Shown: positions 35,701 to 50,400, counted from the stretch's first letter. The stretch is 64,000 nt of DNA from Diadophis punctatus similis (GCA_023053685.1 JALIGW010000057.1:3274710-3338709), one strand, 5' to 3'. Notes: generated from the sequence alone by a model not told the origin. Made by a program: numbers and translations.

Positions 35701-38700
35701 GTTCCAGGATTATGCTGAAATCAGCCTCTGCATTTTCTCTCTAGCTGACATTTTCCAGATGTGCGGAAGCAGAGTTCAAAGATTATGCTGAAATCTGCCT
35801 TGCAATTTGTCTCCAAGTGAAATTTTCCAGATGTGGAGAACCAGAGTTCAGAGATTATGCTGAAATCTACCACATCAATCTCTCTCTAGCTGACTTTTCC
35901 AGATGTGCAGAGGCAGAGTTCCAGGATTATGCTGAAATCTACCACATCAATTTCTCTCTAGCTGACATTTTCCAGATGCGAGGAAGCAGTGTTCCAGGAT
36001 TATGCTGAAATCAGCCTCTGCATTTTCTCTCTAGCTGACATTTTCCAGATGTGCAGAAACAGAATTCCAAGATTATGCTGAAATCTGCCTTGCAATTTGT
36101 CTCCAAGTGAAATTTTCCAGATGTGGAGAAGCAGAGTTCAGAGATTATGCTGAAATCTACCACATCAATCTATCTCTAGCTGACTTTTCCAGATGTGCAG
36201 AAGCAGAGTTCAAAGATTATGCTGAAATCTTACACATCAATTTCTCTCTAGCTGAAATTTTCTAGATGTGCACAAGCAGAGTTCCAGGATTATGCTGAAA
36301 TCTGCCTCTGCATTTTCCCTCTAGCTGACATTTTCCAGATGTGAAGAAGCAGAGTTCAAAGATTCTGCTGAAATCTACCATATAAATTCCTATGTAGCTG
36401 ACATTTTTCAGATGTGCGGAAGCAGAGTTCAAAGATTATGCTGAAATCTGCCTTGCAATTTGTCTCCAAGTGAAATTTTCCAGATGTGGAGAAACAGAGT
36501 TCAGAGATTATGCTGAAATCTGCCTGTGCATTTTCCCTCTAGCTGACATTTTCCAGATGTGCGGAAGCAGAGTTCCAGGATTATGCTGAAATCTGCCTCT
36601 GCATTTTCCCTCTAGCTGACATTTTCCAGATGTGCGGAAGCAGAGTTCCAGGATTATGCTGAAATCTACCACATCAATTTCTCTCTAGCTGACATTTTCC
36701 AGATGCGAGGAAGCAGTGTTCCAGGATTATGCTGAAATCAGCCTCTGCATTTTCTCTCTAGCTGACATTTTCCAGATGTGCAGAAGCAGAGTTCCAAGAT
36801 TATGCTGAAATCTGCCTTGCAATTTGTCTCCAAGTGAAATTTTCCAGATGTGGAGAAGCAGAGTTCAGAGATTATGCTGAAATCTACCACATCAATCTAT
36901 CTCTAGCTGACTTTTCCAGATGTGCAGAAGCAGAGTTCAAAGATTATGCTGAAATCTTACACATCAATTTCTCTCTAGCTGAAATTTTCTAGATGTGCAC
37001 AAGCAGAGTTCCAGGATTATGCTGAAATCTGCCTCTGCATTTTCCCTCTAGCTGACATTTTCCAGATGTGAAGAAGCAGAGTTCAAAGATTCTGCTGAAA
37101 TCTACCATATAAATTCCTATGTAGCTGACATTTTTCAGATGTGCGGAAGCAGAGTTCAAAGATTATGCTGAAATCTGCCTTGCAATTTGTCTCCAAGTGA
37201 AATTTTCCAGATGTGGAGAAGCAGAGTTCAGAGATTATGCTGAAATCTGCCTGTGCATTTTCCCTCTAGCTGACATTTTCCAGATGTGCGGAAGCAGAGT
37301 TCCAGGATTATGCTGAAATCTGCCTCTGCATTTTCCCTCTAGCTGACATTTTCCAGATGTGCGGAAGCAGAGTTCCAGGATTATGCTGAAATCTGCCTTG
37401 CAATTTTGCTCCAGGTGAAAATTTCCAGATGTGGACAAGCAGAGTTCAAAGACTATGCTGAAATCTAACACATCAATTTCTCTCTTGCTGACATTTTCCA
37501 GATGTGCAGAAGCAGAGTTCCAGGATTGTGCTGAAAACCACCACATCAATTTCTCTCTAGCTGACATTTGCCAGCTGTGCAGAAGCAGAGTTCCAGTATT
37601 ATGCTGAAATGTGCCTTGCAATTTCTCTCTAGCTGACTTTTCCAGATGTGAAGAAGCAGAGTTCAAACATTATGTTGAAATCTACCACATCAATTTCTCT
37701 CTAGCTGACATTTGCCAGATGTGCAGAAGCAGATTTCCAGGATTATGCTGAAATCAGCCTCTGCATTTTCTCTCTAGCTGACATTTTCCAGATGTGCGGA
37801 AGCAGAGTTCAAAGATTATGCTGAAATCTGCCTTGCAATTTGTCTCCAAGTGAAATTTTCCAGATGTGGAGTAGCAGAGTTCAGAGATTATGCTGAAATC
37901 TACCACATCAATCTCTCTCTAGCTGACTTTTCCAGATGTGCAGAAGCAGAGTTCCAAGATTATGCTGAAATCTACCACATCAATTTCTCTCTAGCTGACA
38001 TTTTCCAGATGTGAGGAAGCAGTGTTCCAGGATTATGCTGAAATCAGCCTCTGCATTTTCTCTCCAGCTGACATTTTCCAGATGTGCAGAAGCAGAGTTC
38101 AAAGATTATGCTGAAATCTGCCTTGCAATTTCTCTCTAGCTGACATTTTCCAGATGAGCACAAGCAGAGTTCAAAGATTATGGTGAACTCTACCACATCA
38201 ATTTCTCTCTAGCTTACATTTTCCAGATGTGCAGAAGCAGAGTTCAAAGATTATGCTGAAATCTACCACATCAATTTCTCTCTATCTTACATTTTGCAGA
38301 TGTGCACAAGCAGATTTCCAGGATTATGCAGAAATCTGCCTCTGCATTTTCCCTCTAGCTGACATTTTCCAGATGTGCGGAAGCAAAGTTCCAGGATTAT
38401 GCTGAAATCTGCCTTGCAATTTTTCTCCAGGTGAAATTTTCCAGATGTGGAGAAGCAGAGTTCAAAGATTATGCTGAAATCTACCACATCAATCTATCTC
38501 TAGCTGACTTTTCCAGATGTGCAGAAGCAGAGTTCAAAGATTATGCTGAAATCTTACACATCAATTTCTCTCTAGCTGAAATTTTCTAGATGTGCACAAG
38601 CAGAGTTCCAGGATTATGCTGAAATCTGCCTCTGCATTTTCCCTCTAGCTGACATTTTCCAGATGTGAAGAAGCAGAGTTCAAAGATTCTGCTGAAATCT

Positions 38701-39041
38701 ACCATATAAATTCCTATGTAGCTGACATTTTTCAGATGTGCGGAAGCAGAGTTCAAAGATTATGCTGAAATCTGCCTTGCAATTTGTCTCCAAGTGAAAT
38801 TTTCCAGATGTGGAGAAGCAGAGTTCAGAGATTATGCTGAAATCTGCCTGTGCATTTTCCCTCTAGCTGACATTTTCCAGATGTGCGGAAGCAGAGTTCC
38901 AGGATTATGCTGAAATCTGCCTCTGCATTTTCCCTCTAGCTGACATTTTCCAGATGTGCGGAAGCAGAGTTCCAGGATTATGCTGAAATCTACCACATTA
39001 ATTTCTCTCTAGCTGACATTTTCCAGATGCGAGGAAGCAGT
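35701..39041 (+). repeat. Type B unit, shortened (3341 bp, 46 monomers)
   Basis: It matches 30,688 onward at offset 5013 and then runs into the next unit without the normal unit end. The GTTCCAGGATT start at 39,042 is preceded by an ATGCGAGGAAGCAGT monomer instead of the CCAGGTGTGC landmark. Spacing to the next start is 3341 bp. The right part (to about 40,200) still follows the 5013-bp register, so the shortening is best read as in-register exchange. Private changes: TATGTTGAAATC (about 37,672), TATGCAGAAATC (about 38,328) and GGAGAAACAGAG (about 36,490). Confidence 0.85.
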
Positions 39042-42000
39042 GTTCCAGGATTATGCTGAAATCAGCCTCTGCATTTTCTCTCTAGCTGACATTTTCCAGA
39101 TGTGCGGAAGCAGAGTTCAAAGATTATGCTGAAATCTGCCTTGCAATTTGTCTCCAAGTGAAATTTTCCAGATGTGGAGAACCAGAGTTCAGAGATTATG
39201 CTGAAATCTACCACATCAATCTCTCTCTAGCTGACTTTTCCAGATGTGCAGAGGCAGAGTTCCAGGATTATGCTGAAATCTACCACATCAATTTCTCTCT
39301 AGCTGACATTTTCCAGATGCGAGGAAGCAGTGTTCCAGGATTATGCTGAAATCAGCCTCTGCATTTTCTCTCTAGCTGACATTTTCCAGATGTGCAGAAG
39401 CAGAGTTCCAAGATTATGCTGAAATCTGCCTTGCAATTTGTCTCCAAGTGAAATTTTCCAGATGTGGAGAAGCAGAGTTCAGAGATTATGCTGAAATCTA
39501 CCACATCAATCTATCTCTAGCTGACTTTTCCAGATGTGCAGAAGCAGAGTTCAAAGATTATGCTGAAATCTTACACATCAATTTCTCTCTAGCTGAAATT
39601 TTCTAGATGTGCACAAGCAGAGTTCCAGGATTATGCTGAAATCTGCCTCTGCATTTTCCCTCTAGCTGACATTTTCCAGATGTGAAGAAGCAGAGTTCAA
39701 AGATTCTGCTGAAATCTACCATATAAATTCCTATGTAGCTGACATTTTTCAGATGTGCGGAAGCAGAGTTCAAAGATTATGCTGAAATCTGCCTTGCAAT
39801 TTGTCTCCAAGTGAAATTTTCCAGATGTGGAGAAGCAGAGTTCAGAGATTATGCTGAAATCTGCCTGTGCATTTTCCCTCTAGCTGACATTTTCCAGATG
39901 TGCGGAAGCAGAGTTCCAGGATTATGCTGAAATCTGCCTCTGCATTTTCCCTCTAGCTGACATTTTCCAGATGTGCGGAAGCAGAGTTCCAGGATTATGC
40001 TGAAATCTACCACATCAATTTCTCTCTAGCTGACATTTTCCAGATGCGAGGAAGCAGTGTTCCAGGATTATGCTGAAATCAGCCTCTGCATTTTCTCTCT
40101 AGCTGACATTTTCCAGATGTGCAGAAGCAGAGTTCCAAGATTATGCTGAAATCTGCCTTGCAATTTGTCTCCAAGTGAAATTTTCCAGATGTGGAGAAGC
40201 AGAGTTCAGAGATTATGCTGAAATCTACCACATCAATCTATCTCTAGCTGACTTTTCCAGATGTGCAGAAGCAGAGTTCAAAGATTATGCTGAAATCTTA
40301 CACATCAATTTCTCTCTAGCTTAAATTTTCTAGATGTGCACAAGCAGAGTTCCAGGATTATGCTGAAATCTGCCTCTGCATTTTCCCTCTAGCTGACATT
40401 TTCCAGATGTGAAGAAGCAGAGTTCAAAGATTCTGCTGAAATCTACCATATAAATTCCTATGTAGCTGACATTTTTCAGATGTGCGGAAGCAGAGTTCAA
40501 AGATTATGCTGAAATCTGCCTTGCAATTTGTCTCCAAGTGAAATTTTCCAGATGTGGAGAAGCAGAGTTCAGAGATTATGCTGAAATCTGCCTGTGCATT
40601 TTCCCTCTAGCTGACATTTTCCAGATGTGCGGAAGCAGAGTTCCAGGATTATGCTGAAATCTGCCTCTGCATTTTCCCTCTAGCTGACATTTTCCAGATG
40701 TGCGGAAGCAGAGTTCCAGGATTATGCTGAAATCTGCCTTGCAATTTTGCTCCAGGTGAAAATTTCCAGATGTGGACAAGCAGAGTTCAAAGACTATGCT
40801 GAAATCTAACACATCAATTTCTCTCTTGCTGACATTTTCCAGATGTGCAGAAGCAGAGTTCCAGGATTGTGCTGAAAACCAAGACATCAATTTCTCTCTA
40901 GCTGACATTTGCCAGCTGTGCAGAAGCAGAGTTCCAGTATTATGCTGAAATGTGCCTTGCAATTTCTCTCTAGCTGACTTTTCCAGATGTGAAGAAGCAG
41001 AGTTCAAACATTATGCTGAAATCTACCACATCAATTTCTCTCTAGCTGACATTTGCCAGATGTGCAGAAGCAGATTTCCAGGATTATGCTGAAATCAGCC
41101 TCTGCATTTTCTCTCTAGCTGACATTTTCCAGATGTGCGGAAGCAGAGTTCAAAGATTATGCTGAAATCTGCCTTGCAATTTGTCTCCAAGTGAAATTTT
41201 CCAGATGTGGAGAAGCAGAGTTCAGAGATTATGCTGAAATCTACCACATCAATCTCTCTCTAGCTGACTTTTCCAGATGTGCAGAAGCAGAGTTCCAAGA
41301 TTATGCTGAAATCTACCACATCAATTTCTCTCTAGCTGACATTTTCCAGATGTGAGGAAGCAGTGTTCCAGGATTATGCTGAAATCAGCCTCTGCATTTT
41401 CTCTCCAGCTGACATTTTCCAGATGTGCAGAAGCAGAGTTCCAAGATTATGCTGAAATCTGCCTTGCAATTTCTCTCTAGCTGACATTTTCCAGATGAGC
41501 ACAAGCAGAGTTCAAAGATTATGGTGAACTCTACCACATCAATTTCTCTCTAGCTTACATTTTCCAGATGTGCAGAAGCAGAGTTCAAAGATTATGCTGA
41601 AATCTACCACATCAATTTCTCTCTATCTTACATTTTGCAGATGTGCACAAGCAGATTTCCAGGATTATGCTGAAATCTGCCTCTGCATTTTCCCTCTAGC
41701 TGACATTTTCCAGATGTGCGGAAGCAAAGTTCCAGGATTATGCTGAAATCTGCCTTGCAATTTTTCTCCAGGTGAAAATTTCCAGATGTGGACAAGCAGA
41801 GTTCAAAGACTATGCTGAAATCTAACACATCAATTTCTCTCTTGCTGACATTTTCCAGATGTGCAGAAGCAGAGTTCCAGGATTATGCTGAAATCTGCCT
41901 CTGCATTTTCCCTCTAGCTGACATTTTCCAGATGTGCGGAAGCAGAGTTCAAAGATTATGCTTAAATCTACCACATCAATTTTCTAGCTTACATTTTCCA

Positions 42001-43253
42001 GATGTGCAGAAGCAGAGTTCGAGGATTATGCTGAAATCTGCCTTGCAATTATTCATTAGCTGACATTTTCCAGATGTTCAGAAGCAGAGAGCAAAGATTA
42101 TGCTGAAATATACCACATAAATTTTCCCCAGCTGACATTTTCCAGATGTGCAGAAGCACAGTTCAAAGATTATGCTGAAATCAGCCTCTGCATTTTCTCT
42201 CCAGCTGACATTTTCCAGATGTGCGGAAGCAGAGTTCAAAGATTATGCTGAAATCTGCCTCTGCATTTTCTTTCTAGCTGACATTTTCTAGATGTGTGGA
42301 AGCAGAGTTCCAAGATTATGCTGAAATCTGCCACATAAACTTCTCTCTAGCTCACATTTTCCAGATGTGCAGAAGCAGAGTTCAAATATTATGCTGAAAT
42401 CTACCATATCAATTTCTCTCTAGCTGACATTTGCCAGATGTGAAGAAGCAGAGTTCCAGGATTGTGCTGAAATCTACCATACCAATTTCTCTCTAGCTGA
42501 CATTTGCCAGATGTGAAGAAGCAGAGTTCCAGGATTGTGCTGAAAACCACCACATCAATTTCTCTCTAGCTGACATTTGCCAGGTGTGCAGAAGCAGAGT
42601 TCCAGGATTATGCTGAAATCAGCCTCTGCATTTTCTCTCTAGCTGACATTTTCCAGATGTGCGGAAGCAGAGTTCAAAGATTATGCTGAAATCTGCCTTG
42701 CAATTTGTCTCCAAGTGAAATTTTCCAGATGTGGAGAAGCAGAGTTCAGAGATTATGCTGAAATCTACCACATCAATCTCTCTCTAGCTGACGTTTCCAG
42801 ATGTGCAGAAGCAGAGTTCAAAGATTATGCTGAAATCTTACACATCAATTTCTCTCTAGCTGAAATTTTCTAGATGTGCACAAGCAGAGTTCCAGGATTA
42901 TGCTGAAATCTGCCTCTGCATTTTCCCTCTAGCTGACATTTTCCAGATGTGAAGAAGCAGAGTTCAAAGATTCTGCTGAAATCTACCACATAATTTCCGA
43001 TGTAGCTGACATTTTTCAGATGTGCTGAAGCAGAGTTCCAGGATTATGCTGAAAGCAGCCTCTGCATTTTCTCTCTAGCTGACATTCTCCAGATGTGCAG
43101 AAGCAGAGTTCAAAGATTATGCTGAAATCTACGACATCAATTTCTCTCTAGCTTACATTTTCTAGATGTGCAGAAGCAGAGTTCCAGCATTATGCTGAAT
43201 TCTACCACATCAATTTTTCTCTAGCTGACATTTGCCAGGTGTGCAGAAGCAGA
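39042..43253 (+). repeat. 4.2-kb mosaic HOR unit, copy 1 (4212 bp, 58 monomers)
   Basis: The first ~2.7 kb matches the B-type unit at 35,701-38,430 (offset 3341). From about 41,770 it switches to an A-type order (GGTGAAAATTTCC, ATGTGGACAAGC, then TATGCTTAAATC), followed by the monomer order seen at 14.7-15.87 kb. The unit is therefore a B/A mosaic. Marker variants: AACCAAGACATC (about 40,880), GAAGCACAGTTC (about 42,157), GACGTTTCC (about 42,790) and TGCTGAATTC (about 43,195). They are shared with copy 2, and partly with later copies. Confidence 0.88.
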
Positions 43254-46200
43254 GTTCCAGGATTATGCTGAAATCAGCCTCTGCATTTTCTCTCTAGCTG
43301 ACATTTTCCAGATGTGCGGAAGCAGAGTTCAAAGATTATGCTGAAATCTGCCTTGCAATTTGTCTCCAAGTGAAATTTTCCAGATGTGGAGAACCAGAGT
43401 TCAGAGATTATGCTGAAATCTACCACATCAATCTCTCTCTAGCTGACTTTTCCAGATGTGCAGAGGCAGAGTTCCAGGATTATGCTGAAATCTACCACAT
43501 CAATTTCTCTCTAGCTGACATTTTCCAGATGCGAGGAAGCAGTGTTCCAGGATTATGCTGAAATCAGCCTCTGCATTTTCTCTCTAGCTGACATTTTCCA
43601 GATGTGCAGAAGCAGAGTTCCAAGATTATGCTGAAATCTGCCTTGCAATTTGTCTCCAAGTGAAATTTTCCAGATGTGGAGAAGCAGAGTTCAAAGATTA
43701 TGCTGAAATCTGCCTTGCAATTTGTCTCCAAGTGAAATTTTCCAGATGTGGAGAAGCAGAGTTCAGAGATTATGCTGAAATCTACCACATCAATCTATCT
43801 CTAGCTGACTTTTCCAGATGTGCAGAAGCAGAGTTCAAAGATTATGCTGAAATCTTACACATCAATTTCTCTCTAGCTGAAATTTTCTAGATGTGCACAA
43901 GCAGAGTTCCAGGATTATGCTGAAATCTGCCTCTGCATTTTCCCTCTAGCTGACATTTTCCAGATGTGAAGAAGCAGAGTTCAAAGATTCTGCTGAAATC
44001 TACCATATAAATTCCTATGTAGCTGACATTTTTCAGATGTGCGGAAGCAGAGTTCAAAGATTATGCTGAAATCTGCCTTGCAATTTGTCTCCAAGTGAAA
44101 TTTTCCAGATGTGGAGAAGCAGAGTTCAGAGATTATGCTGAAATCTGCCTGTGCATTTTCCCTCTAGCTGACATTTTCCAGATGTGCGGAAGCAGAGTTC
44201 CAGGATTATGCTGAAATCTGCCTCTGCATTTTCCCTCTAGCTGACATTTTCCAGATGTGCGGAAGCAGAGTTCCAGGATTATGCTGAAATCTACCACATC
44301 AATTTCTCTCTAGCTGACATTTTCCAGATGCGAGGAAGCAGTGTTCCAGGATTATGCTGAAATCAGCCTCTGCATTTTCTCTCTAGCTGACATTTTCCAG
44401 ATGTGCAGAAGCAGAGTTCCAAGATTATGCTGAAATCTGCCTTGCAATTTGTCTCCAAGTGAAATTTTCCAGATGTGGAGAAGCAGAGTTCAGAGATTAT
44501 GCTGAAATCTACCACATCAATCTATCTCTAGCTGACTTTTCCAGATGTGCAGAAGCAGAGTTCAAAGATTATGCTGAAATCTTACACATCAATTTCTCTC
44601 TAGCTGAAATTTTCTAGATGTGCACAAGCAGAGTTCCAGGATTATGCTGAAATCTGCCTCTGCATTTTCCCTCTAGCTGACATTTTCCAGATGTGAAGAA
44701 GCAGAGTTCAAAGATTCTGCTGAAATCTACCATATAAATTCCTATGTAGCTGACATTTTTCAGATGTGCGGAAGCAGAGTTCAAAGATTATGCTGAAATC
44801 TGCCTTGCAATTTGTCTCCAAGTGAAATTTTCCAGATGTGGAGAAGCAGAGTTCAGAGATTATGCTGAAATCTGCCTGTGCATTTTCCCTCTAGCTGACA
44901 TTTTCCAGATGTGCGGAAGCAGAGTTCCAGGATTATGCTGAAATCTGCCTTGCAATTTTGCTCCAGGTGAAAATTTCCAGATGTGGACAAGCAGAGTTCA
45001 AAGACTATGCTGAAATCTAACACATCAATTTCTCTCTTGCTGACATTTTCCAGATGTGCAGAAGCAGAGTTCCAGGATTGTGCTGAAAACCAAGACATCA
45101 ATTTCTCTCTAGCTGACATTTGCCAGCTGTGCAGAAGCAGAGTTCCAGTATTATGCTGAAATGTGCCTTGCAATTTCTCTCTAGCTGACTTTTCCAGATG
45201 TGAAGAAGCAGAGTTCAAACATTATGCTGAAATCTACCACATCAATTTCTCTCTAGCTGACATTTGCCAGATGTGCAGAAGCAGATTTCCAGGATTATGC
45301 TGAAATCAGCCTCTGCATTTTCTCTCTAGCTGACATTTTCCAGATGTGCGGAAGCAGAGTTCAAAGATTATGCTGAAATCTGCCTTGCAATTTGTCTCCA
45401 AGTGAAATTTTCCAGATGTGGAGAAGCAGAGTTCAGAGATTATGCTGAAATCTACCACATCAATCTCTCTCTAGCTGACTTTTCCAGATGTGCAGAAGCA
45501 GAGTTCCAAGATTATGCTGAAATCTACCACATCAATTTCTCTCTAGCTGACATTTTCCAGATGTGAGGAAGCAGTGTTCCAGGATTATGCTGAAATCAGC
45601 CTCTGCATTTTCTCTCCAGCTGACATTTTCCAGATGTGCAGAAGCAGAGTTCCAAGATTATGCTGAAATCTGCCTTGCAATTTCTCTCTAGCTGACATTT
45701 TCCAGATGAGCACAAGCAGAGTTCAAAGATTATGGTGAACTCTACCACATCAATTTCTCTCTAGCTTACATTTTCCAGATGTGCAGAAGCAGAGTTCAAA
45801 GATTATGCTGAAATCTACCACATCAATTTCTCTCTATCTTACATTTTGCAGATGTGCACAAGCAGATTTCCAGGATTATGCTGAAATCTGCCTCTGCATT
45901 TTCCCTCTAGCTGACATTTTCCAGATGTGCGGAAGCAAAGTTCCAGGATTATGCTGAAATCTGCCTTGCAATTTTTCTCCAGGTGAAAATTTCCAGATGT
46001 GGACAAGCAGAGTTCAAAGACTATGCTGAAATCTAACACATCAATTTCTCTCTTGCTGACATTTTCCAGATGTGCAGAAGCAGAGTTCCAGGATTATGCT
46101 GAAATCTGCCTCTGCATTTTCCCTCTAGCTGACATTTTCCAGATGTGCGGAAGCAGAGTTCAAAGATTATGCTTAAATCTACCACATCAATTTTCTAGCT

Positions 46201-47464
46201 TACATTTTCCAGATGTGCAGAAGCAGAGTTCGAGGATTATGCTGAAATCTGCCTTGCAATTATTCATTAGCTGACATTTTCCAGATGTTCAGAAGCAGAG
46301 AGCAAAGATTATGCTGAAATATACCACATAAATTTTCCCCAGCTGACATTTTCCAGATGTGCAGAAGCACAGTTCAAAGATTATGCTGAAATCAGCCTCT
46401 GCATTTTCTCTCCAGCTGACATTTTCCAGATGTGCGGAAGCAGAGTTCAAAGATTATGCTGAAATCTGCCTCTGCATTTTCTTTCTAGCTGACATTTTCT
46501 AGATGTGTGGAAGCAGAGTTCCAAGATTATGCTGAAATCTGCCACATAAACTTCTCTCTAGCTGACATTTTCCAGATGTGCAGAAGCAGAGTTCAAATAT
46601 TATGCTGAAATCTACCATATCAATTTCTCTCTAGCTGACATTTGCCAGATGTGAAGAAGCAGAGTTCCAGGATTGTGCTGAAATCTACCATACCAATTTC
46701 TCTCTAGCTGACATTTGCCAGATGTGAAGAAGCAGAGTTCCAGGATTGTGCTGAAAACCACCACATCAATTTCTCTCTAGCTGACATTTGCCAGGTGTGC
46801 AGAAGCAGAGTTCCAGGATTATGCTGAAATCAGCCTCTGCATTTTCTCTCTAGCTGACATTTTCCAGATGTGCGGAAGCAGAGTTCAAAGATTATGCTGA
46901 AATCTGCCTTGCAATTTGTCTCCAAGTGAAATTTTCCAGATGTGGAGAAGCAGAGTTCAGAGATTATGCTGAAATCTACCACATCAATCTCTCTCTAGCT
47001 GACGTTTCCAGATGTGCAGAAGCAGAGTTCAAAGATTATGCTGAAATCTTACACATCAATTTCTCTCTAGCTGAAATTTTCTAGATGTGCACAAGCAGAG
47101 TTCCAGGATTATGCTGAAATCTGCCTCTGCATTTTCCCTCTAGCTGACATTTTCCAGATGTGAAGAAGCAGAGTTCAAAGATTCTGCTGAAATCTACCAC
47201 ATAATTTCCGATGTAGCTGACATTTTTCAGATGTGCTGAAGCAGAGTTCCAGGATTATGCTGAAAGCAGCCTCTGCATTTTCTCTCTAGCTGACATTCTC
47301 CAGATGTGCAGAAGCAGAGTTCAAAGATTATGCTGAAATCTACGACATCAATTTCTCTCTAGCTTACATTTTCTAGATGTGCAGAAGCAGAGTTCCAGCA
47401 TTATGCTGAATTCTACCACATCAATTTTTCTCTAGCTGACATTTGCCAGGTGTGCAGAAGCAGA
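43254..47464 (+). repeat. 4.2-kb mosaic HOR unit, copy 2 (4211 bp)
   Basis: It differs from copy 1 by a 72-bp monomer gained at about 43,640-43,712 (two consecutive CAATTTGTCTCCAAGTGAAA monomers) and a 73-bp monomer lost near 44,930. Total length therefore changes by one base. Register is kept elsewhere: GACGTTTCC at about 47,002, TGAATTC at about 47,409 and AACCAAGACATC at about 45,091 all recur. The lost monomer breaks the 143-codon frame seen in sister copies, with no sign of selection to keep it. Confidence 0.9.
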
Positions 47465-50400
47465 GTTCCAGGATTATGCTGAAATCAGCCTCTGCATTTT
47501 CTCTCTAGCTGACATTTTCCAGATGTGCGGAAGCAGAGTTCAAAGATTATGCTGAAATCTGCCTTGCAATTTGTCTCCAAGTGAAATTTTCCAGATGTGG
47601 AGAACCAGAGTTCAGAGATTATGCTGAAATCTACCACATCAATCTCTCTCTAGCTGACTTTTCCAGATGTGCAGAGGCAGAGTTCCAGGATTATGCTGAA
47701 ATCTACCACATCAATTTCTCTCTAGCTGACATTTTCCAGATGCGAGGAAGCAGTGTTCCAGGATTATGCTGAAATCAGCCTCTGCATTTTCTCTCTAGCT
47801 GACATTTTCCAGATGTGCAGAAGCAGAGTTCCAAGATTATGCTGAAATCTGCCTTGCAATTTGTCTCCAAGGGAAATTTTCCAGATGTGGAGAAGCAGAG
47901 TTCAGACATTATGCTGAAATCTACCACATCAATCTATCTCTAGCTGACTTTTCCAGATGTGCAGAAGCAGAGTTCAAAGATTATGCTGAAATCTTACACA
48001 TCAATTTCTCTCTAGCTGAAATTTTCTAGATGTGCACAAGCAGAGTTCCAGGATTATGCTGAAATCTGCCTCTGCATTTTCCCTCTAGCTGACATTTTCC
48101 AGATGTGAAGAAGCAGAGTTCAAAGATTCTGCTGAAATCTACCATATAAATTCCTATGTAGCTGACATTTTTCAGATGTGCGGAAGCAGAGTTCAAAGAT
48201 TATGCTGAAATCTGCCTTGCAATTTGTCTCCAAGTGAAATTTTCCAGATGTGGAGAAGCAGAGTTCAGAGATTATGCTGAAATCTGCCTGTGCATTTTCC
48301 CTCTAGCTGACATTTTCCAGATGTGCGGAAGCAGAGTTCCAGGATTATGCTGAAATCTGCCTCTGCATTTTCCCTCTAGCTGACATTTTCCAGATGTGCG
48401 GAAGCAGAGTTCCAGGATTATGCTGAAATCTACCACATCAATTTCTCTCTAGCTGACATTTTCCAGATGCGAGGAAGCAGTGTTCCAGGATTATGCTGAA
48501 ATCAGCCTCTGCATTTTCTCTCTAGCTGACATTTTCCAGATGTGCAGAAGCAGAGTTCCAAGATTATGCTGAAATCTGCCTTGCAATTTGTCTCCAAGTG
48601 AAATTTTCCAGATGTGGAGAAGCAGAGTTCAGAGATTATGCTGAAATCTACCACATCAATCTATCTCTAGCTGACTTTTCCAGATGTGCAGAAGCAGAGT
48701 TCAAAGATTATGCTGAAATCTTACACATCAATTTCTCTCTAGCTGAAATTTTCTAGATGTGCACAAGCAGAGTTCCAGGATTATGCTGAAATCTGCCTCT
48801 GCATTTTCCCTCTAGCTGACATTTTCCAGATGTGAAGAAGCAGAGTTCAAAGATTCTGCTGAAATCTACCATATAAATTCCTATGTAGCTGACATTTTTC
48901 AGATGTGCGGAAGCAGAGTTCAAAGATTATGCTGAAATCTGCCTTGCAATTTGTCTCCAAGTGAAATTTTCCAGATGTGGAGAAGCAGAGTTCAGAGATT
49001 ATGCTGAAATCTGCCTGTGCATTTTCCCTCTAGCTGACATTTTCCAGATGTGCGGAAGCAGAGTTCCAGGATTATGCTGAAATCTGCCTCTGCATTTTCC
49101 CTCTAGCTGACATTTTCCAGATGTGCGGAAGCAGAGTTCCAGGATTATGCTGAAATCTGCCTTGCAATTTTGCTCCAGGTGAAAATTTCCAGATGTGGAC
49201 AAGCAGAGTTCAAAGACTATGCTGAAATCTAACACATCAATTTCTCTCTTGCTGACATTTTCCAGATGTGCAGAAGCAGAGTTCCAGGATTGTGCTGAAA
49301 ACCACCACATCAATTTCTCTCTAGCTGACATTTGCCAGCTGTGCAGAAGCAGAGTTCCAGTATTATGCTGAAATGTGCCTTGCAATTTCTCTCTAGCTGA
49401 CTTTTCCAGATGTGAAGAAGCAGAGTTCAAACATTATGCTGAAATCTACCACATCAATTTCTCTCTAGCTGACATTTGCCAGATGTGCAGAAGCAGATTT
49501 CCAGGATTATGCTGAAATCAGCCTCTGCATTTTCTCTCTAGCTGACATTTTCCAGATGTGCGGAAGCAGAGTTCAAAGATTATGCTGAAATCTGCCTTGC
49601 AATTTGTCTCCAAGTGAAATTTTCCAGATGTGCGGAAGCAGAGTTCAAAGATTATGCTGAAATCTACCACATCAATCTCTCTCTAGCTGACTTTTCCAGA
49701 TGTGCAGAAGCAGAGTTCCAAGATTATGCTGAAATCTACCACATCAATTTCTCTCTAGCTGACATTTTCCAGATGTGAGGAAGCAGTGTTCCAGGATTAT
49801 GCTGAAATCAGCCTCTGCATTTTCTCTCCAGCTGACATTTTCCAGATGTGCAGAAGCAGAGTTCCAAGATTATGCTGAAATCTGCCTTGCAATTTCTCTC
49901 TAGCTGACATTTTCCAGATGAGCACAAGCAGAGTTCAAAGATTATGGTGAACTCTACCACATCAATTTCTCTCTAGCTTACATTTTCCAGATGTGCAGAA
50001 GCAGAGTTCAAAGATTATGCTGAAATCTACCACATCAATTTCTCTCTATCTTACATTTTGCAGATGTGCACAAGCAGATTTCCAGGATTATGCTGAAATC
50101 TGCCTCTGCATTTTCCCTCTAGCTGACATTTTCCAGATGTGCGGAAGCAAAGTTCCAGGATTATGCTGAAATCTGCCTTGCAATTTTTCTCCAGGTGAAA
50201 ATTTCCAGATGTGGACAAGCAGAGTTCAAAGACTATGCTGAAATCTAACACATCAATTTCTCTCTTGCTGACATTTTCCAGATGTGCAGAAGCAGAGTTC
50301 CAGGATTATGCTGAAATCTGCCTCTGCATTTTCCCTCTAGCTGACATTTTCCAGATGTGCGGAAGCAGAGTTCAAAGATTATGCTTAAATCTACCACATC

